Shown: positions 1 through 7,136 of the stretch, piece by piece
Layout of the letters: every line of letters begins with the position of its first letter
Position numbering within the stretch: position 1 is the stretch's first letter
Source of the DNA: UBA9214 sp964443845
GTDB taxonomy: Bacteria; Pseudomonadota; Gammaproteobacteria; UBA9214
NCBI GenBank assembly: GCA_964443845.1
Contig: CAYUFA010000075.1
Coordinates: 1-12,392 of the forward strand
DNA: 12,392 nucleotides
Direction of reading: 5' to 3'
Translations under genes and position numbers: made by a program
The notes under the pieces: model-generated
What the model was told of the DNA's origin: nothing
What the model saw: only the letters and a program-made list of their open reading frames with translations
Databases searched by the model: none

Positions 1-1
1 A

Positions 2-55
2 GCTTGTGCATTCGCCTGCTGGCGCAGGCTCCTACGAAAATCCGGGATGGGAGCT
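2..55. repeat. 54-bp direct repeat, copy 1, containing a REP-like palindrome
   Basis: This 54-base segment recurs exactly at 133-186, offset by 131 bases. It contains, on the minus strand, a REP-type element at 11-35: a GTAGGAGCC head followed by a stem-loop (GCCTGC, loop GCCA, GCAGGC) and a GCGAA tail. The nine bases GCTTGTGCA at its start occur again at 54 and 133, which suggests a tandem array that may continue beyond the left edge of the window. Confidence 0.85.
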
Positions 56-97
56 TGTGCAAGGGTGCGACATGCGCACCATTTTGCTGCGATCCCC

Positions 98-120
98 GTA
101 GGAGCCGCCCTGGCGGCGAA
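98..120 (+). repeat. REP-like element in opposite orientation
   Basis: A GTAGGAGCC head is followed by the stem-loop GCCGCC-CT-GGCGGC and a GCGAA tail. This is the same architecture as the elements inside 2-55 and 133-186 but inverted relative to them. The three together form a minus/plus/minus cluster like a bacterial BIME (bacterial interspersed mosaic element). The flanking sequence also holds a small hairpin, GGTGCG/CGCACC, at 64-80. Confidence 0.75.
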
Positions 121-132
121 GGGGGTTGGCCG

Positions 133-186
133 GCTTGTGCATTCGCCTGCTGGCGCAGGCTCCTACGAAAATCCGGGATGGGAGCT
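133..186. repeat. 54-bp direct repeat, copy 2, abutting the stop codon of the EAL gene
   Basis: This is an exact copy of 2-55, with its REP-like palindrome at 142-166. Its last two bases (185-186) are part of the TAG stop codon of the minus-strand gene that ends at 185, so the repeat edge and the gene end coincide. REP elements are commonly found just downstream of genes, where they can act on transcript ends; any such role here is inference. Confidence 0.85.
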
Positions 187-3049
187 AGAAGTGGAAAATC
201 GCTTTTCCGCTGTCCCCGGGCTTGCCAGCGGGTCCATTGCCATCGAAGTCATAGCCACGTTCGGCACCGGGTTCCTGGATGAAGTAACCCTGCGCGTAAT
301 CCACGCCCAGGCTCCACAGGCGGGTCAGGCTGTAGGGTGACTCGACCTGCTCGGCGATGGTCTTGCAGCCCAGACCGCGGGCGATGTCGACGATCTCCCT
401 GATTCTCGACAGCTTGCTTTCATCCTCCCCGATCTCGTGGACGAGCGAGGCATCGATCTTCAGGAAATCCGCGTGGATGTGTTTCAGGTGCTGGACCTCC
501 GTGGAATGGGTGTAATGCTCCACGGCGACCTTGCAACCGATCGAATGCAGTGCCCGGGTCAGCGACGAGACACTCTTGAGATCCATGCGCAGGTTGTTCT
601 CGGTGACCTCGAACACCAGTCGCACCGGACTGGCCTTGTACTGTTTGACCAGCTTGAGTACCCGCATGCCAAGCTCCTCGTTGGCCACCGTGTCGGGTGA
701 CAGTTTGATGAACAGGGTGACGGTACCGGACTGGTCCCGGGCCAGCTCCTTCAGTGCCGACTCGATGATTTGACAATCCACTTCATACGACTTGCCGCAA
801 CGTTGTGCCATGGCGAAGAAGTCTGCGGGCGTGATGGCATTGCCATCCTCGCCGGTCACGCGGACCAGCACCTCATAGAATCCGGAGGTATCACCGCGCA
901 GCGTGGAAATGGGCTGGTACAGGTCCTTCAGGCGGTTGTCGCGCAGCACACTGCAGACGATTTCCGCCTCGTTGCCGAACACGGCGGGGTGCATGCCTGC
1001 GGATGCCGCACGTGTCTGCTCCGGGGTCGCGCTGCTGGCGCCGGCATGCCCGGTTGTGAAGGCTGACCCGGTGCTTTCCGGGGCATTGTCCACCGACGCG
1101 TCCACCCCTGGCTGGGGGACGTTGACGCTCTCGCCGTCCGCCGGCAGCGACGGTTGAGCAACATCCACGCTGGCGGGGGATGCTTCGGGCTGGCTCGTGA
1201 TCATTCCGTCAGCACCGGCCGGCTCGCCGTCGCCGGAAGTGTCGGCAACGGGTGCCGGTCGCAGCATTTCAGCCAGTGCCTGCTCGCTCACGGCGAGCTG
1301 CTGTTGCAGCCCGGCGTTCTCGACCTGTAGCGCTTCCATCTGCTGCTGCAGTTCGTGAGCACCACCCAGTTGCTCCTGTGCCGCCTGCAGTTCCGAGCGC
1401 AGGTCGACGTTTTCCGCCTGGGTGGCGCCCAGGCTGGTGCGCAACACGTCCATGTCGGTCACCTGCTGACGCAAGGTGCCGATGTCGTCCTGCATCTGCA
1501 GCAGTTCCTCGTGCTCGAGCACGGCAGCCGGCTCCTGCTCAGCCCGTGCGGCAAGTTCCTGCTCGGCCCGCTGAAGTGCGGCACGCGTCCCCTCCAGCGC
1601 GTGGAGTTCGTGCTCGGTATCCGCCAGCCTGACCTGCAGTTGCTGCAGTTCTTCCTGCAGCTGGCCGGTGTCGTCCTGCGTCTGGCCGGACTGTTCCAGC
1701 CGGCGGCGCAGTGCCTGGATCTCGGCGTCGCGCAGCTGCAGGACCTTGCGGCTCCGGTTCTGCTCGGATACCGAGGAATCATGCAGTGCGTTGTTGAGGT
1801 TTTCCAGATTGGTGGCATGCGCCTCGAGCTCTCGATAGGCTTCACTCGTGGACTCGAGGGTGTTGACGGCCTCGTCCCGGCTGGTAACCGCCGCGTGCAG
1901 ATCCTGTTCCAGTCCGGCGATTCTGGCCCGCAGCGCGTCGAGGTCGCCATGCAGTGCATCCAGTTCCTGGCGACGGGCATCCAGCTGCTCGCCCAGCTCC
2001 GCCCGCTCATACGCATGGGCCTCCCGCTCGGCCTGTGACGTCTCGATGAGCCCCGCCAGTTCAGCGCTGGTCTGCTCCAGGCGCTCAGCCTGCGCGGACA
2101 GCTCCGTGTCACGCTCGGCCAGCGCCTGCTGCAGCGTTTCGCCCTGCTCCTGCAGGCGCGCGCGCTCCGCGTCGGCCGCCTGCAACTCCTGGCTCAGCGC
2201 GTCCGCCTGTGCGGCCGCGGCACGCTCGCCACGGCGCAACTCCTCGAGTTCGCCGTGCAGCGCATCCAGTTCCTGGCGACGGGCTTCCAGCTGCTCGCCC
2301 AGCTCCGCCAGTTCGCGCGCATGGGCCTCCCGCTCGGCCTGCGACGCCTCGGCGAGGCCCGCCAGTTCAGCGCCGGTCTGCTCCAGGCGCGCAGCCTGTG
2401 CGGACAGCTCCTCATCACGCGTGGCAAGCGTCTGCTGCAGTGTTTCGGCCTGTTCCTGCAGGCGTGCGCGCTCCGCGCCGGCCTGCTGCAGATCCTGGCG
2501 CAGCGCGTCCGCCTGTTCGGCCGCGGCACGCTCGAGCTGTCCGTAGCGATCGGCTTCCTCCCGCAGTGCGTGACTGGTCTGCCGGAGGGTGTCGTCCAGT
2601 TCGGCAATCCGGCCGGCACGCTCATCGAGCTGACGACGCGTGATGATGCTCTCGTTCAGCAGTTCATTGAATGCCGCATTGAATGCTTCAGCGGCCTTGC
2701 GGATGTCGTCGATCTCACGCGGAGTGCCCAGCGGGGTATCCGCCCGGCTGCCGTTGTCAGCTGCCGTATCGTCATCCCCGAATGGAGAACTCGCCGATTC
2801 CTGTTCCATGCCATTATCCTGGTTTGTTCTTTCCGCCTCCGCCTCCGGCTGGCCCGACGACTCCTGCGCGGAAGCATTCACCGGGCGAGCCATGACCGGG
2901 AAACCGGAACCGCCATGCACCGCGGCCTGTTCCTCCGGGATCGTCAGGATCTCCCTGACTTCAATAACTTGGCTATCGGCCGCCGCAGACCGGTCTTTAC
3001 CGGAGAGCGTGCCGATAGCCCCGTCAATCCAGCTCCTGCAGGAAAACAT
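185..3049 (-). CDS. FimX-like protein: long coiled coil plus degenerate EAL domain
   Basis: Up to 954 residues. Residues ~1-115 are low-complexity and acidic. Residues ~120-600 are Gln/Glu/Ala/Leu/Arg-rich coiled coil. Residues ~600-690 are a Pro/Ser/Ala/Asp linker. An EAL domain follows at ~695-930. The EAL signature is E726-V-L-V-R730. E814, K864 and E900 are kept, as is Q920-G-Y, but the NLS Asn is Lys782 and the DDFGTG loop reads EHYTHS (844-849). Several metal-binding positions are therefore gone. The domain more likely binds c-di-GMP, or only protein, than hydrolyses it, as in FimX; this is inference. No GGDEF, PAS or membrane segment is seen. The gene lies directly downstream of pilU, which suggests a role in type IV pilus control. 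The start is uncertain. ATG 3049 overlaps pilU by 26 bases and lacks a ribosome site. GTG 2920 has GGAGGA 10 bases upstream, and ATG 2809 has AGGA 7 bases upstream. The longest form is given because codon use looks coding throughout. Confidence 0.85.
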   Translation of the reverse strand: MFSCRSWIDGAIGTLSGKDRSAAADSQVIEVREILTIPEEQAAVHGGSGFPVMARPVNASAQESSGQPEAEAERTNQDNGMEQESASSPFGDDDTAADNGSRADTPLGTPREIDDIRKAAEAFNAAFNELLNESIITRRQLDERAGRIAELDDTLRQTSHALREEADRYGQLERAAAEQADALRQDLQQAGAERARLQEQAETLQQTLATRDEELSAQAARLEQTGAELAGLAEASQAEREAHARELAELGEQLEARRQELDALHGELEELRRGERAAAAQADALSQELQAADAERARLQEQGETLQQALAERDTELSAQAERLEQTSAELAGLIETSQAEREAHAYERAELGEQLDARRQELDALHGDLDALRARIAGLEQDLHAAVTSRDEAVNTLESTSEAYRELEAHATNLENLNNALHDSSVSEQNRSRKVLQLRDAEIQALRRRLEQSGQTQDDTGQLQEELQQLQVRLADTEHELHALEGTRAALQRAEQELAARAEQEPAAVLEHEELLQMQDDIGTLRQQVTDMDVLRTSLGATQAENVDLRSELQAAQEQLGGAHELQQQMEALQVENAGLQQQLAVSEQALAEMLRPAPVADTSGDGEPAGADGMITSQPEASPASVDVAQPSLPADGESVNVPQPGVDASVDNAPESTGSAFTTGHAGASSATPEQTRAASAGMHPAVFGNEAEIVCSVLRDNRLKDLYQPISTLRGDTSGFYEVLVRVTGEDGNAITPADFFAMAQRCGKSYEVDCQIIESALKELARDQSGTVTLFIKLSPDTVANEELGMRVLKLVKQYKASPVRLVFEVTENNLRMDLKSVSSLTRALHSIGCKVAVEHYTHSTEVQHLKHIHADFLKIDASLVHEIGEDESKLSRIREIVDIARGLGCKTIAEQVESPYSLTRLWSLGVDYAQGYFIQEPGAERGYDFDGNGPAGKPGDSGKAIFHF
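1922..2533 (-). repeat. Two tandem 306-bp copies inside the coiled-coil coding region
   Basis: Copy 1 is 2228-2533 (residues 173-274 of the longest reading) and copy 2 is 1922-2227 (residues 275-376). Both begin with ERAAA and run through recognisable blocks such as ERARLQEQ, SQAEREAHA and RRQELDALHG. By hand alignment about 81 of 102 residues are identical. The period is 102 residues, so the duplication is in frame. It lengthens the predicted coil without disturbing the EAL domain. Confidence 0.9.
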
Positions 3050-4142
3050 TGTTCATCGATTGGGTCATCTTTTCGACATCACTTTCATCGAGTTTGACCA
3101 ACAGGCGAATTTCGTTCGCGGAATCGGCATAGTGCAGCGCGTCGTCGTAGCTGATCTCGCCGGCCTTGTACAGCTCGAACAGGGCCTGGTCGAAGGTGAT
3201 CATGCCCTGCTGGGTACTCTGCTTCATCAGTTCCTTAAGCTTGTGGACCTCGCCCTTGCGGATGACATCGTGCACCAGCGGGGTGCCGAGCAGTATCTCC
3301 ACGCACACGCGCCGGCCGTTGCCGTCCTTGCGCGGAATCAGCTGCTGGGCCAGGAAGGCCTTCAGGTTCATGGACAGGTCCATGAACAGCTGCGGACGGC
3401 GCTCCTCCGGGAAAAAGTTGACGATGCGGTCCAGAGCCTGGTTGGCATTGTTGGCGTGCAGGGTAGCCAGGCAGAGGTGACCGGTTTCCGCGAACGCGAT
3501 GGCGTGATTCATGGTGTCGCGGTCACGGATCTCGCCGATCAGGATCACGTCCGGGGCCTGGCGCAGGGTGTTTTTCAGGGCCGTCTCGTAGGACTCGGTG
3601 TCGATGCCGACCTCGCGCTGGGTGATGATGCAACTCTGGTGCTGGTGCACGAACTCGATCGGGTCCTCGATGGTGATGATATGCCCGGTGCCGTTGCGGT
3701 TACGGTAGTCGAGCATGGCCGCCAGCGAAGTCGATTTACCCGTGCCGGTGGCACCGATGAACACGATCAGGCCACGCTTGGTCATGGCCAGGTTCTTGAG
3801 GATGGGCGGCAGGTGAAGTTCCTCGATCGAGGGAATGACACTCTCGATGCGGCGCAGCACCGCGCCGGCATGGTTGCTCTGGATGAAGGCGCTGACACGG
3901 AAGCGGCCGACACGTTCATCCGAAATCGCGAAGTTGCACTCCTTGGTTGCCTCGAAGAACTCGCGTTGCGCCGGCGACATCATGCCGGTGACGATTTCCA
4001 TCGAGGTGACCGGGGTCAATTTCTCGCTCCCGACCGCATGGGTCTTGCCGTTGATTTTCATCATCGGCGGCAGGCCGGCGGTCAGAAACATGTCGGATGC
4101 TTTCTTATCCTGCATCAGCTGCAGCAAGGGTTCCAGTTCCAT
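3024..4142 (-). CDS. pilU: Type IV pilus retraction ATPase PilU
   Basis: 372 residues, close to the usual PilU length. It is a cytoplasmic hexameric secretion-type ATPase of the PilT/PilU/GspE class, and PilU assists PilT in pilus depolymerisation. Visible motifs are Walker A GATGTGKST (130-138), the Asp box ITIEDPIEF (~157), Walker B LIGEIRD with Glu204, and the His box ending TLHA (His229). Where PilT has the C-terminal motif AIRNLIRE, this protein has LVHDVIRK, which supports PilU over a second PilT. A Shine-Dalgarno GGAG at 4149-4152 lies 6 bases before the ATG. The gene starts 22 bases after the pilT stop, so the two are almost certainly cotranscribed, with pilT first. Its last 26 bases overlap the longest reading of the EAL-domain gene downstream. 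Confidence 0.95.
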   Translation of the reverse strand: MELEPLLQLMQDKKASDMFLTAGLPPMMKINGKTHAVGSEKLTPVTSMEIVTGMMSPAQREFFEATKECNFAISDERVGRFRVSAFIQSNHAGAVLRRIESVIPSIEELHLPPILKNLAMTKRGLIVFIGATGTGKSTSLAAMLDYRNRNGTGHIITIEDPIEFVHQHQSCIITQREVGIDTESYETALKNTLRQAPDVILIGEIRDRDTMNHAIAFAETGHLCLATLHANNANQALDRIVNFFPEERRPQLFMDLSMNLKAFLAQQLIPRKDGNGRRVCVEILLGTPLVHDVIRKGEVHKLKELMKQSTQQGMITFDQALFELYKAGEISYDDALHYADSANEIRLLVKLDESDVEKMTQSMNNVFLQELD

Positions 4143-4164
4143 AGTGTTCTCCGCGTACCGGCGC

Positions 4165-5202
4165 TTACCGGAAGCTGTCCTTCATGGCCGCCTTCATGCG
4201 CGCATCCTGCCTGGTGATCAGGCCCTTGTTCAGGATGTCCTTCAGGTACTGGTCGAGCGTGATCATGCCGGCCGCGTTACCCGTCTGGATGGCGGAGTAC
4301 ATCTGCGCCACCTTGTCTTCACGGATCAGGTTGCGGATCGCCGGGGTGCCCAGCATGATCTCCCACGCCGCGATGCGGCCGCCGCCGACCTTTTTCAGCA
4401 GGGTCTGCGAGATCACGGCCCGCAGCGACTCGGACAGCATGGAACGCACCATGGTCTTTTCCGCGGCCGGAAACACGTCGATCACGCGGTCGATGGTCTT
4501 GGCCGCCGAGGTGGTGTGCAGGGTGCCGAACACGAGGTGACCGGTTTCCGCGGCCGTGAGTGCGAGCCGGATGGTTTCGAGATCGCGCATTTCACCCACC
4601 AGCACCACGTCGGGGTCCTCGCGCAGGGCCGAGCGCAGGGCCTCGTTGAAGCCCCTGGTGTCGCGGTGCACCTCGCGCTGGTTGATGAGCGACTTCTTGC
4701 TCTCGTGCACGAACTCGATCGGATCCTCGATGGTCAGGATGTGGTGGTAGTTCCGCTTGTTGACGTAGTCGATCATCGCCGCCAGCGTGGTCGACTTGCC
4801 GGAACCGGTCGGACCGGTCACCAGCACCAGGCCACGCGGGTTATCCGAAATCTCCTTGAAGATCTCCGGCGTGCCCAGATCTTCCAGACTGAGAATGTCC
4901 GAAGGAATGGTCCGGAACACCGCACCGGCGCCGCGGTTGTGATTGAAGGCGTTGACACGGAAGCGCGCCAGGTTGGGTATCTCAAAGGAGAAATCGGTCT
5001 CGAAAAACTCCTCGTAGTCCTTGCGCTGCTTGTCGTTCATGATGTCATATACAAGGCCGTGCACGGTCTTGTGATCCAGGACCGGGACATTGATCTTGCG
5101 CATATCGCCGTCGACGCGAATCATCGGCGGCATTCCGGCGGACAGGTGCAGGTCAGATGCCCTGTTGTTGACGCTGAAAGTCAGTAATTCGGCAATATCC
5201 AT
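4165..5202 (-). CDS. pilT: Type IV pilus retraction ATPase PilT
   Basis: 345 residues, essentially the standard PilT length. It hydrolyses ATP at the inner-membrane base of the type IV pilus to retract the fibre, driving twitching motility and pilus-dependent DNA uptake. Motifs are Walker A GPTGSGKST (130-138), the Asp box LTIEDPIEF (~156), Walker B LVGEMRD with Glu204, the His box TLHT (His229), and the diagnostic PilT motif AIRNLIRE (288-295). The ATG at 5202 was chosen because the family begins MDIAELL and an AGGGGAG ribosome site (5208-5214) lies 5 bases upstream; the frame is open 10 codons further. The gene is first in a minus-strand unit with pilU and the EAL gene, and is transcribed divergently from proC. 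Confidence 0.97.
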   Translation of the reverse strand: MDIAELLTFSVNNRASDLHLSAGMPPMIRVDGDMRKINVPVLDHKTVHGLVYDIMNDKQRKDYEEFFETDFSFEIPNLARFRVNAFNHNRGAGAVFRTIPSDILSLEDLGTPEIFKEISDNPRGLVLVTGPTGSGKSTTLAAMIDYVNKRNYHHILTIEDPIEFVHESKKSLINQREVHRDTRGFNEALRSALREDPDVVLVGEMRDLETIRLALTAAETGHLVFGTLHTTSAAKTIDRVIDVFPAAEKTMVRSMLSESLRAVISQTLLKKVGGGRIAAWEIMLGTPAIRNLIREDKVAQMYSAIQTGNAAGMITLDQYLKDILNKGLITRQDARMKAAMKDSFR

Positions 5203-5283
5203 TCGAGCTCCCCTGAAATTATGAGTACTCAACGGGTCTTATCGACGCGATCCGTGCCGGCTTGAACGACCCGCGCGCCGTGC

Positions 5284-5316
5284 CGGGAGGCACCTGCCGA
5301 CAGGCTCCCGGGAGCC
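5284..5316. promoter_or_regulatory. Overlapping hairpin and 14-bp palindrome in the pilT leader region
   Basis: Two competing structures share bases. A bulged hairpin pairs CGGGAG (5284-5289) and CCTG (5293-5296) with CAGG (5301-5304) and CTCCCG (5305-5310) around the loop CCGA. A perfect palindrome GGCTCCCGGGAGCC occupies 5303-5316, so both cannot form fully at once. On the minus strand this lies about 80-115 bases upstream of the pilT start. If the pilT promoter is further upstream, it would be in the 5' leader. The function is unknown. Confidence 0.4.
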
Positions 5317-5329
5317 GGAAAATAGCAAA

Positions 5330-5342
5330 CCGATTCAATCGG
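5330..5342. promoter_or_regulatory. 13-bp perfect palindrome between pilT and proC, possible operator
   Basis: CCGATT-C-AATCGG is a perfect inverted repeat in an AT-richer patch (about 5320-5350) of an otherwise GC-rich divergent intergenic region. Read toward pilT, the same patch contains TTGAAT and TGCTATTTT, which resemble promoter pieces. They are not spaced well enough to call a -35/-10 pair. A regulator-binding site for pilT is plausible but unproven. Apart from this and the adjacent hairpins, no gene is seen in 5203-5454. Confidence 0.35.
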
Positions 5343-5418
5343 CTATATCGGCGACACCGCCCGCCCGGCGTGCGTACCCGGGACCACGCGCTGTCAGCCG
5401 GACACCACCCGGCAATGC

Positions 5419-5448
5419 TTGTCGGTCACGGCGTGCATCCTGTATTGT
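5419..5448 (+). promoter_or_regulatory. Candidate sigma-70 promoter for proC
   Basis: A -35-like TTGTCG (5419-5424) is followed by an 18-base spacer and a -10-like TATTGT (5443-5448). Each matches four of six consensus positions. Transcription would begin about 7 bases beyond the -10, that is at or next to the proC ATG at 5455. This fits the absence of any Shine-Dalgarno sequence there. Confidence 0.4.
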
Positions 5449-5454
5449 CCCCGC

Positions 5455-6282
5455 ATGAACGAGACCAACCTCACCTTCATCGGGGGCGGCAATATGGCCG
5501 GCTCCCTGATCGGCGGGCTGATTGCGGACGGCTGGGACCCGCACCGCATCACCGTTTCCGACCCCGACCCGCAGCAACTCGAACGGCTCGGCCAGCGCTT
5601 CGGAATCACCACCCGCCAGGACAACCAGGCCGCCGCGACGGGCGCGGACATCGTGGTGCTGGCCGTCAAGCCGCAGGCGACCGGTCCGGTTGCCAGCGAG
5701 CTCGCGGGGCTGCTCGCGCGCCAGCACTCGCTGGTGATATCGATCGCGGCCGGTATTCGCACCTCCGCGTTACGCCACTGGATCGGGGAACACACGCCGG
5801 TCGTGCGCTGCATGCCGAACACGCCGGCACTGGTGCAGAGCGGTGCAACCGCGCTCTACGCAACCGCGTCAGTTACCGCGCCGCAGCGCGACAACGCAGA
5901 GACCATCCTGCGTGCAGTCGGCCTGACGCTGTGGCTGGACGACGAGGCACAGATGGATGCCGTCACGGCCCTGTCCGGCAGCGGCCCGGCCTATTTCTTC
6001 CTGTTCATGGAAGCGCTGCAGAAGGCCGGCTGCGCGCTCGGCCTGCCGGAGCCGGCCGCGCGCCTGCTGACCCTGCAAACCGCGCTCGGTGCTGCTAAAA
6101 TGGCGCTCGAGAGCGCGGAAGAGCCCGCCACGTTACGGCAGCGCGTGACTTCCCCAGGCGGCACGACGGAACGTGCGATTCAGGCCTTTCAGCAACAGAA
6201 TTTCGATGAACTGGTACTGCGTGCGCTGGAAGCCGCAGCCGCACGCTCGGCCGAGCTGGCGGACCAATTCGGGAAACAATGA
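5455..6282 (+). CDS. proC: Pyrroline-5-carboxylate reductase
   Basis: 275 residues, normal for the family. This cytoplasmic enzyme reduces 1-pyrroline-5-carboxylate to L-proline with NAD(P)H, the last step of proline synthesis. The N-terminal Rossmann motif is FIGGGNMAG (8-16). VLAVKPQ and MPNTPA follow, then SGSGPAYFF (174-182) and the C-terminal signature VTSPGGTTERAI (231-242). The ATG at 5455 is preferred over the upstream in-frame start at 5419 because the family begins only a few residues before the GGGN motif. No ribosome site precedes it. It heads the plus-strand block, and its TGA overlaps the yggT start. The usual upstream neighbour yggS (PLP-binding protein) is missing. Confidence 0.96.
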   Translation: MNETNLTFIGGGNMAGSLIGGLIADGWDPHRITVSDPDPQQLERLGQRFGITTRQDNQAAATGADIVVLAVKPQATGPVASELAGLLARQHSLVISIAAGIRTSALRHWIGEHTPVVRCMPNTPALVQSGATALYATASVTAPQRDNAETILRAVGLTLWLDDEAQMDAVTALSGSGPAYFFLFMEALQKAGCALGLPEPAARLLTLQTALGAAKMALESAEEPATLRQRVTSPGGTTERAIQAFQQQNFDELVLRALEAAAARSAELADQFGKQ

Positions 6283-6833
6283 TGCAAGCATACCTGGCCA
6301 ATCCACTGGAATTCCTGATCTCCACCCTGTTCAGCCTGTACATACTCGCGGTGATGCTGCGTTTTCTGCTGGGCGTGGTGCGCGCTGATTTCTACAACCC
6401 GGTCAGCCAGTTCCTGGTCCGGATCACCAACCCGTTGCTGGTACCGATGCGCAAGGTGCTGCCGGCTATCGGCAGGATCGACACCTCCGCGATCGTGCTG
6501 ATGCTGGTACTGCAGCTGGTATCGGTGCTGCTGGTCATGCTGTTGCACGGCATGACCGCGTCGCCGGCGGCCCTGCTGATCTATACGGTGGGTAAACTGA
6601 TCATGCTGCTGATCAACATCTTCATGGTGGCCATCATCGTGCAGGCGCTGCTCAGCTGGGTCAGCCCCGGCACCTACACGCCGGTCAACTCCCTGCTCTA
6701 CAGCCTCACCAACCCGCTGCTGAATCCGATCCAGCGCATCCTCCCCACGCTCTCCGGCATCGACCTGTCACCCCTGTTCGCACTCATCGGACTGCAGGTA
6801 CTGCGCATGCTGATCCTGCCACTGCTCGGCTGA
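6279..6833 (+). CDS. yggT: YggT family integral membrane protein
   Basis: 184 residues, strongly hydrophobic. It contains two similar halves, each a YGGT-type unit with hydrophobic helices. The first half centres on FLISTLFSLYILAVMLRFLL and a segment with NPVSQFLVRITNPLL. The second half repeats the pattern with QALLSWVSPG and NSLLYSLTNPLLNPIQRILP. About four transmembrane segments are expected in the inner membrane. The biochemical function of the family is not firmly established; roles in osmotic or ion homeostasis have been proposed. Tandem ATGATG codons at 6279-6284 overlap the proC stop, so either Met could start translation and coupling to proC is likely. Confidence 0.92.
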   Translation: MMQAYLANPLEFLISTLFSLYILAVMLRFLLGVVRADFYNPVSQFLVRITNPLLVPMRKVLPAIGRIDTSAIVLMLVLQLVSVLLVMLLHGMTASPAALLIYTVGKLIMLLINIFMVAIIVQALLSWVSPGTYTPVNSLLYSLTNPLLNPIQRILPTLSGIDLSPLFALIGLQVLRMLILPLLG

Positions 6834-6839
6834 GCCACC

Positions 6840-7136
6840 TTGCCCGCGCCCTGGTTCCGCTGGGACGGTCATGACCTGCTGTTGTCCGTACACGTGCAAC
6901 CCGGCGCCAGGGCCGACCGCGTGGACGGACTGTACGGCGAGCGGCTGAAGATCCGCCTCGGGGCACCGCCGGTCGATGGCAAGGCCAACGCCCGCCTGAT
7001 CGGCTTCCTGGCCGCTCTGTTTGGCGTCCCGCAGCGCGCCGTCACGCTGGTTTCCGGGCATTCCGGGCGCAGCAAGCGCGTGCGCATCACGCGTCCCGCC
7101 CGGCTGCTGCCGGGCATCCCTCCCCGCGCCGAATGA
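6840..7136 (+). CDS. yggU: YggU/DUF167 family protein
   Basis: 98 residues, matching the small DUF167 fold. Typical features are LSVHVQPGARADRV near the N-terminus and the block LKIRLGAPPVDGKANARLI, with a C-terminal VSGHSGRSKRVRI. The function is unknown for the family. The start must lie after the yggT stop, because that TGA (6831-6833) is in the same frame. The TTG at 6840, two codons later, is the only start giving a full-length protein, and it has no ribosome site. Translation probably depends on ribosomes finishing yggT. It sits in the conserved proC-yggT-yggU-metX order. Confidence 0.9.
   Translation: MPAPWFRWDGHDLLLSVHVQPGARADRVDGLYGERLKIRLGAPPVDGKANARLIGFLAALFGVPQRAVTLVSGHSGRSKRVRITRPARLLPGIPPRAE

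Noticed and set aside
2640..4217. Long plus-strand open frame of 525 codons opposite pilU and the EAL gene
   Set aside because: It is antisense to well-supported genes in GC-rich DNA; the translation has no recognisable domain and mirrors the codon bias of the minus-strand genes.
3835..5187. Plus-strand open frame of 450 codons opposite pilU and pilT
   Set aside because: It lies antisense to both ATPases and shows only low-complexity His/Arg/Val sequence.
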